From: Chersky-840 sp963811775
Lineage (GTDB): Bacteria > Actinomycetota > Acidimicrobiia > Acidimicrobiales > UBA8190
Length of the DNA: 64,000 nt
Reading direction: 5' to 3'
Assembly (NCBI GenBank): GCA_963811775.1
Contig: CAWESO010000010.1
Coordinates: 124,001-188,000, forward strand
Shown one piece after another: positions 37,198 to 46,391 of this stretch (position 1 is its first letter; every line of letters begins with the position of its first letter). Both the position numbers and the translations under genes were made by a program. The notes beneath the pieces were generated by a model that was not told the DNA's origin, did no database searches, and was given only the letters and a program-made list of their open reading frames with translations.

Positions 37198-37308
37198 CGT
37201 TTGTGTCCCGCATCTCAGGGCCCACGCATCCGGGATGCCGCTTGTGCTCACCCGGGCACACGGAATCTGGCTGGACTCCCGGTCACCCGCACGGGCCCGG
37301 CAGTTCCG

Positions 37309-37452
37309 GACGCTTCATCTCTCTCACGTCATTATCACGCCCTCACTTACGGCTGGCTGGTGGGCGAAGTCGTGCGCCGGGTGTCGGGGCAGCCGCTCGA
37401 TCGCTTCGTGCAGAACGAGATCGCCGAAGCTCTCGGCCTCGACGGGCTCTAA
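37309..37452 (+). pseudogene. Beta-lactamase-family serine hydrolase fragment
   Basis: About 45 residues, YHALTYGWLVGEVVRRVSGQ then LDRFVQNEIAEALGL, correspond to the YxN/YGx-type middle part of class C beta-lactamase-like esterases. The catalytic SxxK part and the C-terminus are missing, and the frame stops at 37450-37452. It directly abuts the truncated cyclase gene on the other strand, so a deletion junction probably lies at about 37450. Confidence 0.6.
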
Positions 37453-37775
37453 CTTAACTTGGCTGCCCGCCCGCCGGTGGACAGGCCCACCCGGATGGCT
37501 AGGGCGTTTGGAGAGCGACGGTTGCGACGCTCGACGGCCTGTTGCATCGCCACGGCACAGGCCAGGGCGCGGCTCAAGCTGGAGAAGGCGACCATGAGCC
37601 CATCGCCGAGGCTCTTGACCTTGAGCCCGCCGGCACCACTCACCGCCCCCCGTAGCAGCGAGAAGTGATCGTTGCGGAGGTCGTCAGCCTCTTGGGGGCT
37701 GAGAGACGAAAAGAGCTCCGTCGACCCCACGAGGTCGGTGAACAAGACGGTGATGGTTTGGGTGACGGGAGCCAT
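37449..37775 (-). pseudogene. Truncated class III nucleotide cyclase (N-terminal piece)
   Basis: 108 residues beginning TITVLFTDLVGSTELFSSLSP with LGDGLMVAFSSLSRALACAVAMQQ and RVGLSTG, the first two thirds of a guanylate/adenylate cyclase domain. The frame then stops at the junction with the hydrolase fragment. It is about 60 percent similar by eye to the start of the complete cyclase at 41808-45107, so it is a remnant of a paralogue. Confidence 0.75.
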
Positions 37776-37781
37776 CGCGCT

Positions 37782-38768
37782 CTAGCCGGCCGCCACTCGC
37801 GCGTTGCCGACGGAGCGGCTCTCTCGTAGGTAGGGAGACCCCCGCAAGATGAACCAGCGGGCGATGGGGCTCACGGCCCGGATCCAGGGTCTGGCCACAC
37901 GCGTCCGGTGGCGCACCTCCTCCATGATGTCGGCGAAGGAGTGGTGCTGGTAGTCGAGTAGCTGCTGCGCGTCGGTGCTGTCGATCCAGTCGCACGGCCA
38001 CGCCCGTGAGGTGAACGCCCTCTCCGGCAACGTGCCCAAGCCCATGGCGTCGAGCATTCCTTCGAGAAAGTCGCGATAGGTCACCTGGCAGGACGGGCCG
38101 CCGCCCACCAGAAGCACACGACCCCACACCCGGTCGCAGGTGACGGAGCGCGCTAGGGCGAGGCCGGCATCCTTGGAATGGAGGACCTCAAAGCGGTTGG
38201 CCAGCGGGAGCTCGAACATGATGGGTGACAGCGAACGGAACCCAATTATCGGCACATCGGCGAACCGCACGATCGACCAGTCGAGGCCGGAGCCCTGCAC
38301 CAATTCCTCGCACTGGAGCTTGTGGGCCGTATAGGTGTCCGTGGCGACCACTGGGTCAGTCACCCGTCTCGGCGGCTGCTTGTCCTGGGTGCGCCCGAAG
38401 AGGTCGAAGGTGGAGACGAAAAGCACCCTTGCCGGCGGGGAAAGCTTGGCCGCGGCCTCGAGCACATGACGAGTGCCCCCGACGTTCACCTGTTCGGACA
38501 GCGTGGGATCGACGTCAGTGAGCGGAGGGATCACGAAGGCCAAGTGGGCGACGACGTCACATCCCGACGAGGCGCGCTCCACGACCGAGCGGTCCCTGAT
38601 GTCTCCCCAGATGATCTCGATGCCGGGGCGTTCCGAGTACTGCCGCGCTCGCCGACGATTTCGCCGGTTGTCGACGTCGAGAGCCACGACCCGGTGCCCC
38701 TCGTCGGCCATGGCATCGAGGGCACTTTGCCCGACGTTGCCGAAGGCTCCCGTTAGCAGGATGTTCAT
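37782..38768 (-). CDS. NAD-dependent epimerase/dehydratase (extended SDR)
   Basis: About 328 residues from ATG 38768. The nucleotide motif ILLTGAFGNVGQSAL is at residue 3, then IIWGDIRD, the VNVGGTRHVLEAA segment and a YxxxK-like YTAHKLQCEELVQ. The C-terminal third (RDFLEGMLDAMGLG, DYQHHSFADIMEEV) is the substrate part. Extended SDRs act on nucleotide sugars or steroid-like compounds; the substrate here is unknown. It lies six bases from the truncated cyclase on the same strand. Confidence 0.82.
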   Translation of the reverse strand: MNILLTGAFGNVGQSALDAMADEGHRVVALDVDNRRNRRRARQYSERPGIEIIWGDIRDRSVVERASSGCDVVAHLAFVIPPLTDVDPTLSEQVNVGGTRHVLEAAAKLSPPARVLFVSTFDLFGRTQDKQPPRRVTDPVVATDTYTAHKLQCEELVQGSGLDWSIVRFADVPIIGFRSLSPIMFELPLANRFEVLHSKDAGLALARSVTCDRVWGRVLLVGGGPSCQVTYRDFLEGMLDAMGLGTLPERAFTSRAWPCDWIDSTDAQQLLDYQHHSFADIMEEVRHRTRVARPWIRAVSPIARWFILRGSPYLRESRSVGNARVAAG

Positions 38769-38982
38769 GCCACCATCCCCTGGTCCCGGGTGCGCCAGCC
38801 ATGGCCGTCGAGACCGGCTGCCCCCGTCGTGACGCTGACAGTAACACTGCAGTTGCAAGAGCGTCCCGTTCGTCGGGTTACGGAGGTATGGCCTGAGCGA
38901 CCGGTCTCCAGGCCGCCCTCCTAAACCTCGTTGAGCCGAGCGGGTCGGCGCTCAGGGCTCGGTTTGGTCCGTCGATCAGGAC

Positions 38983-39364
38983 TTGCGCTTCCACGATCCG
39001 ATGTCTGACAACGTCCAGGTGCTACAGCTCGATGTCGTAGGCGATCCGTTGCCAGAGGCCCATCTCGACTTCGTCCATGCTCGTGCCGTTCTCCCGCACA
39101 TCCCGCAACGTGAGGTCGTACTCGATCGTCTGGTCGCAGCGACCAAGCCCGGGGGCTGGCTGTTGGTGGAGGACACCGACATGCGCGCCTTTGCCGAGCA
39201 ACCGCTGCCCGAACCATTCGCCACGGTCCATCGGATCTTGGCATCAGGCGAGGGCACGCCGTGGCGTGACCCACACTTCGGTGGTCGACTCGTGGCGTGC
39301 TTCAGGGAGCGGGGGTTGTTCGCCCGATCAATGCCTACTCAGGGGCCGCACTGCTCCCGGCATT
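38983..39364 (+). pseudogene. Methyltransferase fragment cut by recombinase unit 1
   Basis: About 125 residues contain LQLDVVGDPLPEAHLDFVHARAVLPHIPQRE and TKPGGWLLVEDTD, the second half of the SAM-binding fold of class I methyltransferases. The glycine-rich N-terminal motif is missing, and similarity ends at the left inverted repeat of recombinase unit 1 (39365). The right flank of that unit (from 41715) shows no recognisable continuation, so the fragment was already partial or its other half was lost. Confidence 0.6.
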
Positions 39365-39395
39365 ATGTGGGTCATCCGGGGTTGGTAGTTGTGGA

Positions 39396-40616
39396 TTATT
39401 GCTCCTTCTCCTCCTCGATGCCCTCCAGCAGACCGCTGTAGAGCTTCTGGCGGCCGCTCTGGCCCTTCTTGGTGGCGTCGGCGAGCTGACGCCGAAGGGT
39501 CGGGCGGAACTCCACAGCGGTGGTGAAGTACGTGCAGGTCTCGCAGATCGTCTCGAAGGCGCAGTCGAGTTCGACAGGACGGGTGCAGTAGCCGTTTCCG
39601 AGCATCCGGTGGTGTTCTTTTCGGAGCCGGCGCATGTTCGGCCCCTCCGCGTCGGCCGGGAGCGGGGCCTTGTTGTAGAGGGCCTCGACTTTCTCGCTCA
39701 CTGCGAAATACTCGTCGGCCACGGTGCGATCGGCGATGCGGGCATAGTGCATCGTCATGTACATGGACCGGTGACCCAAGAGGGCGGCGATGGCTTCGAG
39801 GCTCATCCCCCGGTTCACCGCCTGGGTGGCCACCGTGTGGCGAAGGCGGTGTGGGTTGAAATAAGGGATGCCGGCCTTCTTGGCACACCGTGCGACCATC
39901 CGAGTGACAGCATGACGGTTGAGCGGCCTTCCCTCGTTGGTGAGGAGCAGACCGCCCACTGCACAATCAGGATGCCGAGACCATTCATCGAGGATTTCGA
40001 CGAGCTGTGGGTGAAGAGGTATGTAGCGGTCGTTGTGAAGTTTTCCAACGGGGATGCGAAGCCAGTGAACGTCTCCGATCTTCACCATCGCTTCGGCCTC
40101 GAGCGAACAGAGCTCTCCCATTCGCATGCCCGTTCGACCGAGAAGCTCCATCGCCACTCGCAGAAGAAGCCTCGGTTCGCTTCGGACTGCCCGCATGAAC
40201 GCCGCGAAGCTGGCGTCGTCCAGGAACCTGGGAAGAGCCTCGTCTCTCTTGGGCAAATCCCCGGCGAAGATGAGCGCCCGGGTGGGGGCGTCGTCCCATC
40301 CCCATTCCATGATGCGTTCCAGAAACATCCGAAGTGTCGACAGCCGCCGGCGAACAGTGGCCGGAGCGAGCCTCGGTCCCTTGTAGCCAGGAGAGTTGGC
40401 CTGGTGAATCTTGTAGCTCTCGATGTGGCGGCGTTCCAGATCGCCCGCGCCTTTCACCTCGGGGTGGTGCTCGGTGATGAAGACGGCGAACAGATTCAAG
40501 TCGCTTCGGAGGCTGACGAGGCTTTGGGGCCGCAACGACAGCATCATTTGGGCCAAATAGTCATCGATCGTCTCGATCAGAAGCGGGCGATCAACCGGCT
40601 CGGGAAGGGCGCTCAT
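39396..40616 (-). CDS. Tyrosine recombinase, TnpB-like (second of pair)
   Basis: A 406-residue phage-integrase-fold protein. N-terminal core-binding helices run to about 170; the catalytic part has LLGRTGMRMGELCSLEAEAM (first Arg), VGKLHNDRYI (Lys), HRLRHTVATQAVNRGM (His-x-x-Arg) and LLGHRSMYMTMHYARI (His and the nucleophile Tyr). The C-terminus carries a Cys block (YCTRPVELDCAFETICETC) followed by YFTTAVEF, shared with the partner of unit 2 and probably zinc-binding. Its ATG overlaps the stop of the first recombinase as ATGA, so the two are translated together and may act as a complex. Confidence 0.88.
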   Translation of the reverse strand: MSALPEPVDRPLLIETIDDYLAQMMLSLRPQSLVSLRSDLNLFAVFITEHHPEVKGAGDLERRHIESYKIHQANSPGYKGPRLAPATVRRRLSTLRMFLERIMEWGWDDAPTRALIFAGDLPKRDEALPRFLDDASFAAFMRAVRSEPRLLLRVAMELLGRTGMRMGELCSLEAEAMVKIGDVHWLRIPVGKLHNDRYIPLHPQLVEILDEWSRHPDCAVGGLLLTNEGRPLNRHAVTRMVARCAKKAGIPYFNPHRLRHTVATQAVNRGMSLEAIAALLGHRSMYMTMHYARIADRTVADEYFAVSEKVEALYNKAPLPADAEGPNMRRLRKEHHRMLGNGYCTRPVELDCAFETICETCTYFTTAVEFRPTLRRQLADATKKGQSGRQKLYSGLLEGIEEEKEQ

Positions 40617-41644
40617 CGGACAGCTGCCAGCGCTTGGGCGTCGATGGCCTCGGAGGCCCGGCGGTATTCGCCGGCCAACCAGTCGTCCGCCAAGTGCAGA
40701 TATAGCCGCGTGGTCTCAATCGAGGCATGGCCGGCTTGGGCCTGGACGGCTTCGAGCGCCATGCCGGCTTCACGAAGTCGAGTGAGACAGGTGTGACGAA
40801 GCTCATGGCAGGTGCCACGGGCAAGACCGGTTCGCTCCTTGGCCCGCTCGATGATCTGATCGAGCCCATAGGCAGAGAGCGGTTGTCCTCGTCGTGGTCC
40901 TTTCATGACGACAAAGACGTGATCGGTCGACGCCTCGGGCGGTCGTTCGTTGTCCAGATAGTTCGCCACCGAGGAAAAGAAACGGTTCGAGATGGGCACC
41001 ACCCGCTGGCGTCCACCCTTGCCGTTGGTGATGAACACCTTGCGCTCGGCGACCTGGAGGTCTCCGAGGCGGAGGTTGAGCACCTCGCAGCGACGCAGAG
41101 CACCGAGCACCATGGCTTCGATCATGGCCTGGTCCCGTGCCGAGAGAAGCCCCGACATCAAGGTGTCGACCTCCTGAGGCTGAAGGATCCGAGGGAGGAG
41201 CTTGGGCGTGCGCACGAGCGGCGTGGCGTGTCCGCCATTTCTTCTCGACCGGCGGTTGATCAAGCCCCGAGGGACAGGCGAGCTGATCACGTCGCAGTCA
41301 CCTCGCACGATGAGGTAGGCGAAGAACCCCGAGACCGACGACAGCCGCCTGGCAATGGTGCGAGTCGACAGTCCCGACCCACCGTCGGAGATGCGCACCA
41401 CTTTGGAGCTGATCCGTGGCGCCCGCTGGAACGCCACAAAATCGACGATGTCTCGCGGCGTGACCTCAGAGGGCTCCTTCTGCGCCCAGGACAGAAAGAC
41501 CTTCAGATCGAATGCCGTCGCCACCACCGTGTTGGGGCGAGCCCTTCCGCCCAGGAAGATCAGGTAGTCGTCAGCGAGATCGTGTCCGATTCGCACCGCC
41601 TGATCGCCGGTGGCCGTGAGCTCCTGCCGCACCGAGAGGTCCAT
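40613..41644 (-). CDS. Tyrosine recombinase, TnpA-like (first of pair)
   Basis: About 343 residues from ATG 41644, chosen for its GGAAGGAG; a GTG at 41662 adds six. N-terminal SAM-like core-binding domain, then ALRRCEVLNLRLGDL (first Arg), NGKGGRQRVVP (Lys), HELRHTCLTRL (His and second Arg), QAGHASIETTRLYLHL (His and nucleophile Tyr). All catalytic residues are present. It is clearly related to the first recombinase of unit 2 (shared VVR.SDGGSGL and RRLSS.SGFF.YL blocks) but diverged enough that the two units are not recent copies of one another. Confidence 0.9.
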   Translation of the reverse strand: MDLSVRQELTATGDQAVRIGHDLADDYLIFLGGRARPNTVVATAFDLKVFLSWAQKEPSEVTPRDIVDFVAFQRAPRISSKVVRISDGGSGLSTRTIARRLSSVSGFFAYLIVRGDCDVISSPVPRGLINRRSRRNGGHATPLVRTPKLLPRILQPQEVDTLMSGLLSARDQAMIEAMVLGALRRCEVLNLRLGDLQVAERKVFITNGKGGRQRVVPISNRFFSSVANYLDNERPPEASTDHVFVVMKGPRRGQPLSAYGLDQIIERAKERTGLARGTCHELRHTCLTRLREAGMALEAVQAQAGHASIETTRLYLHLADDWLAGEYRRASEAIDAQALAAVR

Positions 41645-41807
41645 TTCGGGGTCTCCTTCCACTGGAAAGGCCCCACCATGAAGGCGGGGTCAGCCCAGCT
41701 GGTGGATGACCCACATATGACGCAGTACCGGACGGCCCAGAGATTGACCCGCAGGTGTCTGGGAGTGCTCGCGACAGCCAGCGAGTCGGGTCCCGACGAG
41801 CCGTCCT

Positions 41808-44800
41808 TCAATCGTCCAGCAGTTGCAAAGCGTCAGCGGTTCGCCGTTCGATGGTCCCATAAGCGTTGGCCGCTGCGATGGAGTGTGCCTTGGTGAGATG
41901 GTCCCGAGCCTTCTCGATGTCGCCCGGAGCCTGGCGTTCGGCGAACATCGTTCCCCACAGATGGTCGGTCCGCGCAGCGACGAACTTGGCACCTACTCGA
42001 CTGCTGTAGGCGGAGGATTGGGCAAAGTAGGCGTCCGCCTCGTCGTAACGCCCGAGGACGGTGGAAAGGCCACCAAGGTAAAGGCTGACCGGTCCTTCAA
42101 ACGCGACGGGGGCTAGGCACAACTGCGAGTCCCACGGCGCAAGTCGGTCCGACAACGGACCGGCGCAGGCTCGGTGCCCACATACGATAGCAACGTCTGC
42201 CCAGTCAGCCATTGTGACGAGCCAGACCGGATCGAGGGGAAGATCGAATCCGCCAGCAACGAAATCTTCGAGCAGCTGATTCGCCTCTTCTATTCTGTCG
42301 GCCTCCGCGTAGGCCAGAGCCAGCGCCGCGGTGAGCACCCCGGCCAAATCGGGGGCATCTGCGACCATCTGCTCCAGCACTGGGACCAGTTCGCCCAGGG
42401 TTCCGCGTTGGTGGTTGACGATTATAAGTTGTGAGCCGAACATGAAAGACGCGTCTGGCTGACCGCCGTCGGTACCTATCTGCAGAGCCTCCGTGGCTAG
42501 CTGTTCGGCTCGGTTCCAATCCCCGGCGATCTGGGCTCTGGTGGAGCGCAACCAAGCATGCGTCCAACTGAAAAACGGCTGGTCCAGCTGCTCGGCCAGG
42601 GATCCCAAGGCGAGGAGACCGCGATCGACCTCGTCAATATCACCGTTCTGGGCAGCGACGTCGATACGAATCAGGTAGGCGAGGAAGTGAAGTGTTGGGT
42701 CGCCCACGCGCTCGGCGCGAATCAATGCGTCAGCGGACAACGTCAGCGCTTGTTCGAGGAGCGACGGTACTAAGAGTGAATACGAAACTGCGCTCAGAAC
42801 CCGCACGGTGCTGGCGTCGTCACCGGAGGACTCGGCGATGGCCAGGGCCTCGTCGGCCAGGGACTGGCGGCGCTCTAGCGGGCTGCCAAGGGCGAGTTCA
42901 GAACACAGCGTGGCGAGCACGAGCGCCCGGTCGGGCTGGTTGGCGGGGAGCCGATCGAGGGCCATCTCCAGGACCTCGACCCTCTCGGTGTCAATGACAC
43001 CGGCTGCACTGAAGAAGCCCCGGTTGTTGGCCAGGGCCGAGGCAACGAGGCGGCCGGTGTCATCGAGATCTGCGGCTCGACGAGCGGCGTCGAGAAGGGT
43101 CTCACGAAACGCCGGGTCCCCCGTTTGACGCTGTGCCGTGCCGAGGCCGATGGCCAGGTCTAGCGCCAGGATCGGATCGGGATCGCTGGCCTGGGGATAG
43201 AGGTCGAGGGCCTGGGCGTAGTACGACAAGGCATCGGCGGGGGCGAGGGCGGCCAGGGCGGCGTCGCCCGCTTGGCGGGCGTAGGCGATGGCTTTGGAGA
43301 TGTCGATGGGCTGGGTCGCGCTCAACCAGTGTCGGGCCAGTTCTCCCACTCTCGCCCCCGGACGGTCACCGCAGAGGTCCTCCAGCGCCTCGGCCACCTT
43401 GCGGTGCGCCCGTGCCCGTCGGTTGGGGCCGAGGTCCTCGGACAGGGTGTGCTGGATCAGGGCGTGGGAAAAGCTGTAGCGACCTGACAGTTCGCGCACC
43501 AGGGCCACCGCTGCCGCTGCCTCCAAGATGTCGAGCAGGTCGTCCTCGGAAGTTTCCGTGGCCCGGGCAAGGACGTCGAGGTCGAAGTCCCGGCCGATCA
43601 CCGCCGCCATCGACAACACCTTGCCCGCATCTGGCCCCAGTCGCCCCACCCGAGCGCCAATCACCTCACGAACGCTGTCGGGGAGGGTGACCTCGTCCAG
43701 GGAGAGATCGGACACCCACCGGCCGGTGCTGTCCTGGTACAGCGCCCCCGTCTCGACGAGGTGGCGGAGCACCTCGCTCACGAAGAAGGGGTTGCCGTCG
43801 GTCTCGCGGTAGACGGCATGGGCCAGGCCCAGCCCGTCGTCATCGAGGGTCTGACCGGCGGCGGCCTCCAGGAACGCCACCACGCCAGTGTCGCCCAGTC
43901 CGGCCAGGTCGATGCGGGTCACCCCGTCCAGTCGCCGCAGGGCGGCCAGGGCGTCGAGCATCGGGTGCCCTTGGGACAGCTCGGTGTCCCGATAGGTCCC
44001 GATCACAAGCACCCGCATGGCCTGATCGGAGGCCGCAATGTGTCGCAGCAGCAGCAGGCTGGCTTTGTCGGCCCACTGGAGGTCGTCGAGGACCACGACG
44101 ACGGGCTGGTCCTGCGATACCTGTGCGAGCAGACCGACCACGGCGGCGAAGAGCAGGAACCGCTCGGTGTCGGCGTCGGTGGCCTTGGAGGGTGGCAGGT
44201 CCGGGATGCGACTGGCGAGGGCTGGTGTCAGCTTCGACAGCTCCGAGCCGTGGGCGGCGATGTGGTCCAGGAGTCGATCTTCGGGAGCGTGGGTGACGAA
44301 ATATCCGAGCGCCTCGGCGAAGAGCTGGTAGGGGGTGGCCAGGCCCTCCTCACAGTGACCAAATACCACTACCGCTCCGTTGTCGAAGGCGGCGCGGGCC
44401 GCCTCGGCCACCAGGGTGGTCTTGCCCAGCCCGGCCTCGCCCGAGATGAGGAGAACCTCACGCCCCTCGCTCGCGGCCATCCGCTTCGTCGCATCGGCGA
44501 TTGCCTGCGTCTCGGACTCACGCCCCACGACCCCCACGGCGGGGCGCACGGCCAAGCGGGCGGGAAGCGGGATGGTGGCGATCTCCGCACCGCCGAGGGG
44601 TTCCCAGATCACCTCGACGCTCTCGACGGGGTCGGGGAGTCCTTTCAGGGTGAGTCCACCGACCGAACGGCACTCGTGACGGTTGCGGCGACCGGCCATG
44701 GCCCGCACCACGTCCGTGGCGAGGATCTGACCGCTCTCGCAGGTGGCACACAGCCGCGCCGCCTCCACCACGGCGTCCCCGAAGTAGTCGTCGTCCTCCC

Positions 44801-45107
44801 TGCCGACCTCTCCCATGCTCAAGCCGACCCGCAGGCCCACCCAGTGCTCCCGGCTCCGGTTATCGAGTTCGACGCCCTGTTGCATCGCCACCCCACAGGC
44901 CAGGGCAGAAGAGGGAGATGAGAAGGCCACCATCAGGCCGTCACCGAGGTTCTTCACCTCGGTGCCTCCCGCCTCGGCGATGGCCTGGCGCAGGATAGAG
45001 AAGTGCCCCCGGCGCACCTCTTCGGCCACCTCGGGCGAGAGGCGCTGGGATAGCTCGGTCGAGCCCACTACGTCGGTGAACAGGATCGCCGCGTTCTCGG
45101 TCGTCAA
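41808..45107 (-). CDS. Class III nucleotide cyclase fused to an AAA ATPase and TPR-type repeats
   Basis: A 1,099-residue three-part signal protein. Residues 1-165: guanylate/adenylate cyclase domain with ILFTDVVGSTELSQRL (metal Asp) and LGDGLMVAFSS (second Asp), plus GLRVGLSMGEV. Residues ~200-560: STAND-type ATPase with Walker A SGEAGLGKTTLVAEA, Walker B VVVLDDLQWAD and ETDGNPFFVSEVL. Residues ~600-1099: helical TPR-like repeats. Such proteins are common in actinobacteria and are thought to sense ligands through the repeats. No DNA-binding domain is seen. Between the two recombinase units; a truncated relative lies at 37449-37775. Confidence 0.9.
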   Translation of the reverse strand: MTTENAAILFTDVVGSTELSQRLSPEVAEEVRRGHFSILRQAIAEAGGTEVKNLGDGLMVAFSSPSSALACGVAMQQGVELDNRSREHWVGLRVGLSMGEVGREDDDYFGDAVVEAARLCATCESGQILATDVVRAMAGRRNRHECRSVGGLTLKGLPDPVESVEVIWEPLGGAEIATIPLPARLAVRPAVGVVGRESETQAIADATKRMAASEGREVLLISGEAGLGKTTLVAEAARAAFDNGAVVVFGHCEEGLATPYQLFAEALGYFVTHAPEDRLLDHIAAHGSELSKLTPALASRIPDLPPSKATDADTERFLLFAAVVGLLAQVSQDQPVVVVLDDLQWADKASLLLLRHIAASDQAMRVLVIGTYRDTELSQGHPMLDALAALRRLDGVTRIDLAGLGDTGVVAFLEAAAGQTLDDDGLGLAHAVYRETDGNPFFVSEVLRHLVETGALYQDSTGRWVSDLSLDEVTLPDSVREVIGARVGRLGPDAGKVLSMAAVIGRDFDLDVLARATETSEDDLLDILEAAAAVALVRELSGRYSFSHALIQHTLSEDLGPNRRARAHRKVAEALEDLCGDRPGARVGELARHWLSATQPIDISKAIAYARQAGDAALAALAPADALSYYAQALDLYPQASDPDPILALDLAIGLGTAQRQTGDPAFRETLLDAARRAADLDDTGRLVASALANNRGFFSAAGVIDTERVEVLEMALDRLPANQPDRALVLATLCSELALGSPLERRQSLADEALAIAESSGDDASTVRVLSAVSYSLLVPSLLEQALTLSADALIRAERVGDPTLHFLAYLIRIDVAAQNGDIDEVDRGLLALGSLAEQLDQPFFSWTHAWLRSTRAQIAGDWNRAEQLATEALQIGTDGGQPDASFMFGSQLIIVNHQRGTLGELVPVLEQMVADAPDLAGVLTAALALAYAEADRIEEANQLLEDFVAGGFDLPLDPVWLVTMADWADVAIVCGHRACAGPLSDRLAPWDSQLCLAPVAFEGPVSLYLGGLSTVLGRYDEADAYFAQSSAYSSRVGAKFVAARTDHLWGTMFAERQAPGDIEKARDHLTKAHSIAAANAYGTIERRTADALQLLDD

Positions 45108-45359
45108 GAGTCACCTCCACCCCAGCGACGCCAGCGTAGGTGCGGATGGGAGCGCCTGCCGAGTCAGCCTCGGGACCCAAGCCAACGGTGCCAAGGCGAC
45201 CCAGCGTGATCGCGATCGCGATCAGCGCCGATCTGACTTCGGATCTGACGGCCGTGTGTATTCAAATGGACCGACCTGTAAGTGTAGATATGCCGGTAAT
45301 CCCTGATGCTTTCCATGGCCTGCCAGACGGGCAGGTCGGAAAGCTGAGAGGAGCCCGGT

Positions 45360-46391
45360 TTGTCCACTTCAATTCACTCTTCGCGAGGCGCGCCTGGAGG
45401 TGACCCGGCGGTGCGGCTGGGTCACCCGGTCATCGACCGATACCTGGAGTTTGTCGAGGCCCGAGCACGCCACAACACGCTGCTGGCCACGGCCTCGGAT
45501 CTGCGGGTGTTCTTCACCGAGATCGACAAGGAGCCTGTCGACGTCGTCGTGAACGACGTCTTGGCCTTCATCAGCGCCCAGCGGCGGTCGCTGTTCGAGG
45601 GAAAGGTGGTGCGCCTCTCCGACGGGGGGTCGGGGCTCATGGCCAGCACCATCAAGCGGCGCCTGTCGTCGTTGTCGGGGTTCTTCTCCTATCTGGTCAT
45701 GATCGGTGAGCGGGAGTCGAACCCGGTCCCCAAGGGCCTGTCCACCAGGCGATCGAGAAAGGACAAGGGAGCACTGGTCCCCTTGGTGCGCACTCCTCGG
45801 GTGCTGCCCAAGATCCTCGAGCCCGCCGAGGTGGACGCGCTGATGGGAGCGCTTCGCCGCTGGCGGGATCGGGCCATGGTCGAGGCCATGGTCCTCGGGG
45901 GCCTGCGGCGCTGTGAGGTGCTCGGGCTTCGTCTCGGCGACCTGCGCCCCGGTGAGGGCCGGGTGTTCGTGGCAGACGGCAAGGGAGGTCACCAACGGCT
46001 CGTCCCGGTCTCTCGGCGGTTCTTCCGCTCGGTGGCTGCCTATCTGTCGACCGAGCGCCCCGAAGACGCACAGACCGATCGGCTGTTCGTGGTGTTGAAG
46101 GGCCCCCGGCGCGGGCATCCCCTGTCCGAGGACGGCCTCGATGAGATCGTGCGCTACAGGCGCGGTCGCGTCGGTCTCGCCCATTGCACCTGCCACGAGT
46201 TGCGCCACACCTGTCTCACTCGGCTCCGAGAAGCGGGCATGGCCCTGGAGGCCATCCAGGCCCAGGCCGGGCACCGGTCGATCGAGACGACACGCATCTA
46301 CCTGCACCTGTCGAACGAGTGGCTGGCCGACGAGTACGCCCGGGCCATTGCCATGATCGACACCTCGGTGCTCGAGGCGGTGGCCCAATGA
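45360..46391 (+). CDS. Tyrosine recombinase, TnpA-like
   Basis: A 343-residue recombinase starting at TTG 45360, supported by GAGAGGAG six bases upstream. Core-binding domain: VIDRYLEFVEARARHNTLLATASDLRVFF. Catalytic residues: LGGLRRCEVLGLRLGDL (first Arg), DGKGGHQRLVP (Lys), HELRHTCLTRL (His-x-x-Arg) and QAGHRSIETTRIYLHL (His and nucleophile Tyr). It is complete. It starts 58 bases inside the left inverted repeat and its stop overlaps the next start as ATGA. Closest in this window is the first recombinase of unit 1. Confidence 0.92.
   Translation: MSTSIHSSRGAPGGDPAVRLGHPVIDRYLEFVEARARHNTLLATASDLRVFFTEIDKEPVDVVVNDVLAFISAQRRSLFEGKVVRLSDGGSGLMASTIKRRLSSLSGFFSYLVMIGERESNPVPKGLSTRRSRKDKGALVPLVRTPRVLPKILEPAEVDALMGALRRWRDRAMVEAMVLGGLRRCEVLGLRLGDLRPGEGRVFVADGKGGHQRLVPVSRRFFRSVAAYLSTERPEDAQTDRLFVVLKGPRRGHPLSEDGLDEIVRYRRGRVGLAHCTCHELRHTCLTRLREAGMALEAIQAQAGHRSIETTRIYLHLSNEWLADEYARAIAMIDTSVLEAVAQ

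Larger units (their letters stand above)
39365..41714 (-). mobile_element. Recombinase unit 1: two tyrosine recombinases inside 13-bp inverted repeats
   Basis: ATGTGGGTCATCC (39365-39377) and its exact complement GGATGACCCACAT (41702-41714) enclose a 2,350-base segment holding only the two overlapping recombinase genes. A few flanking bases are also similar. The gene pair is the same as in unit 2. A third small gene, present in unit 2, is missing. The inverted repeats are seen directly; calling them the element ends is an inference. Confidence 0.7.
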
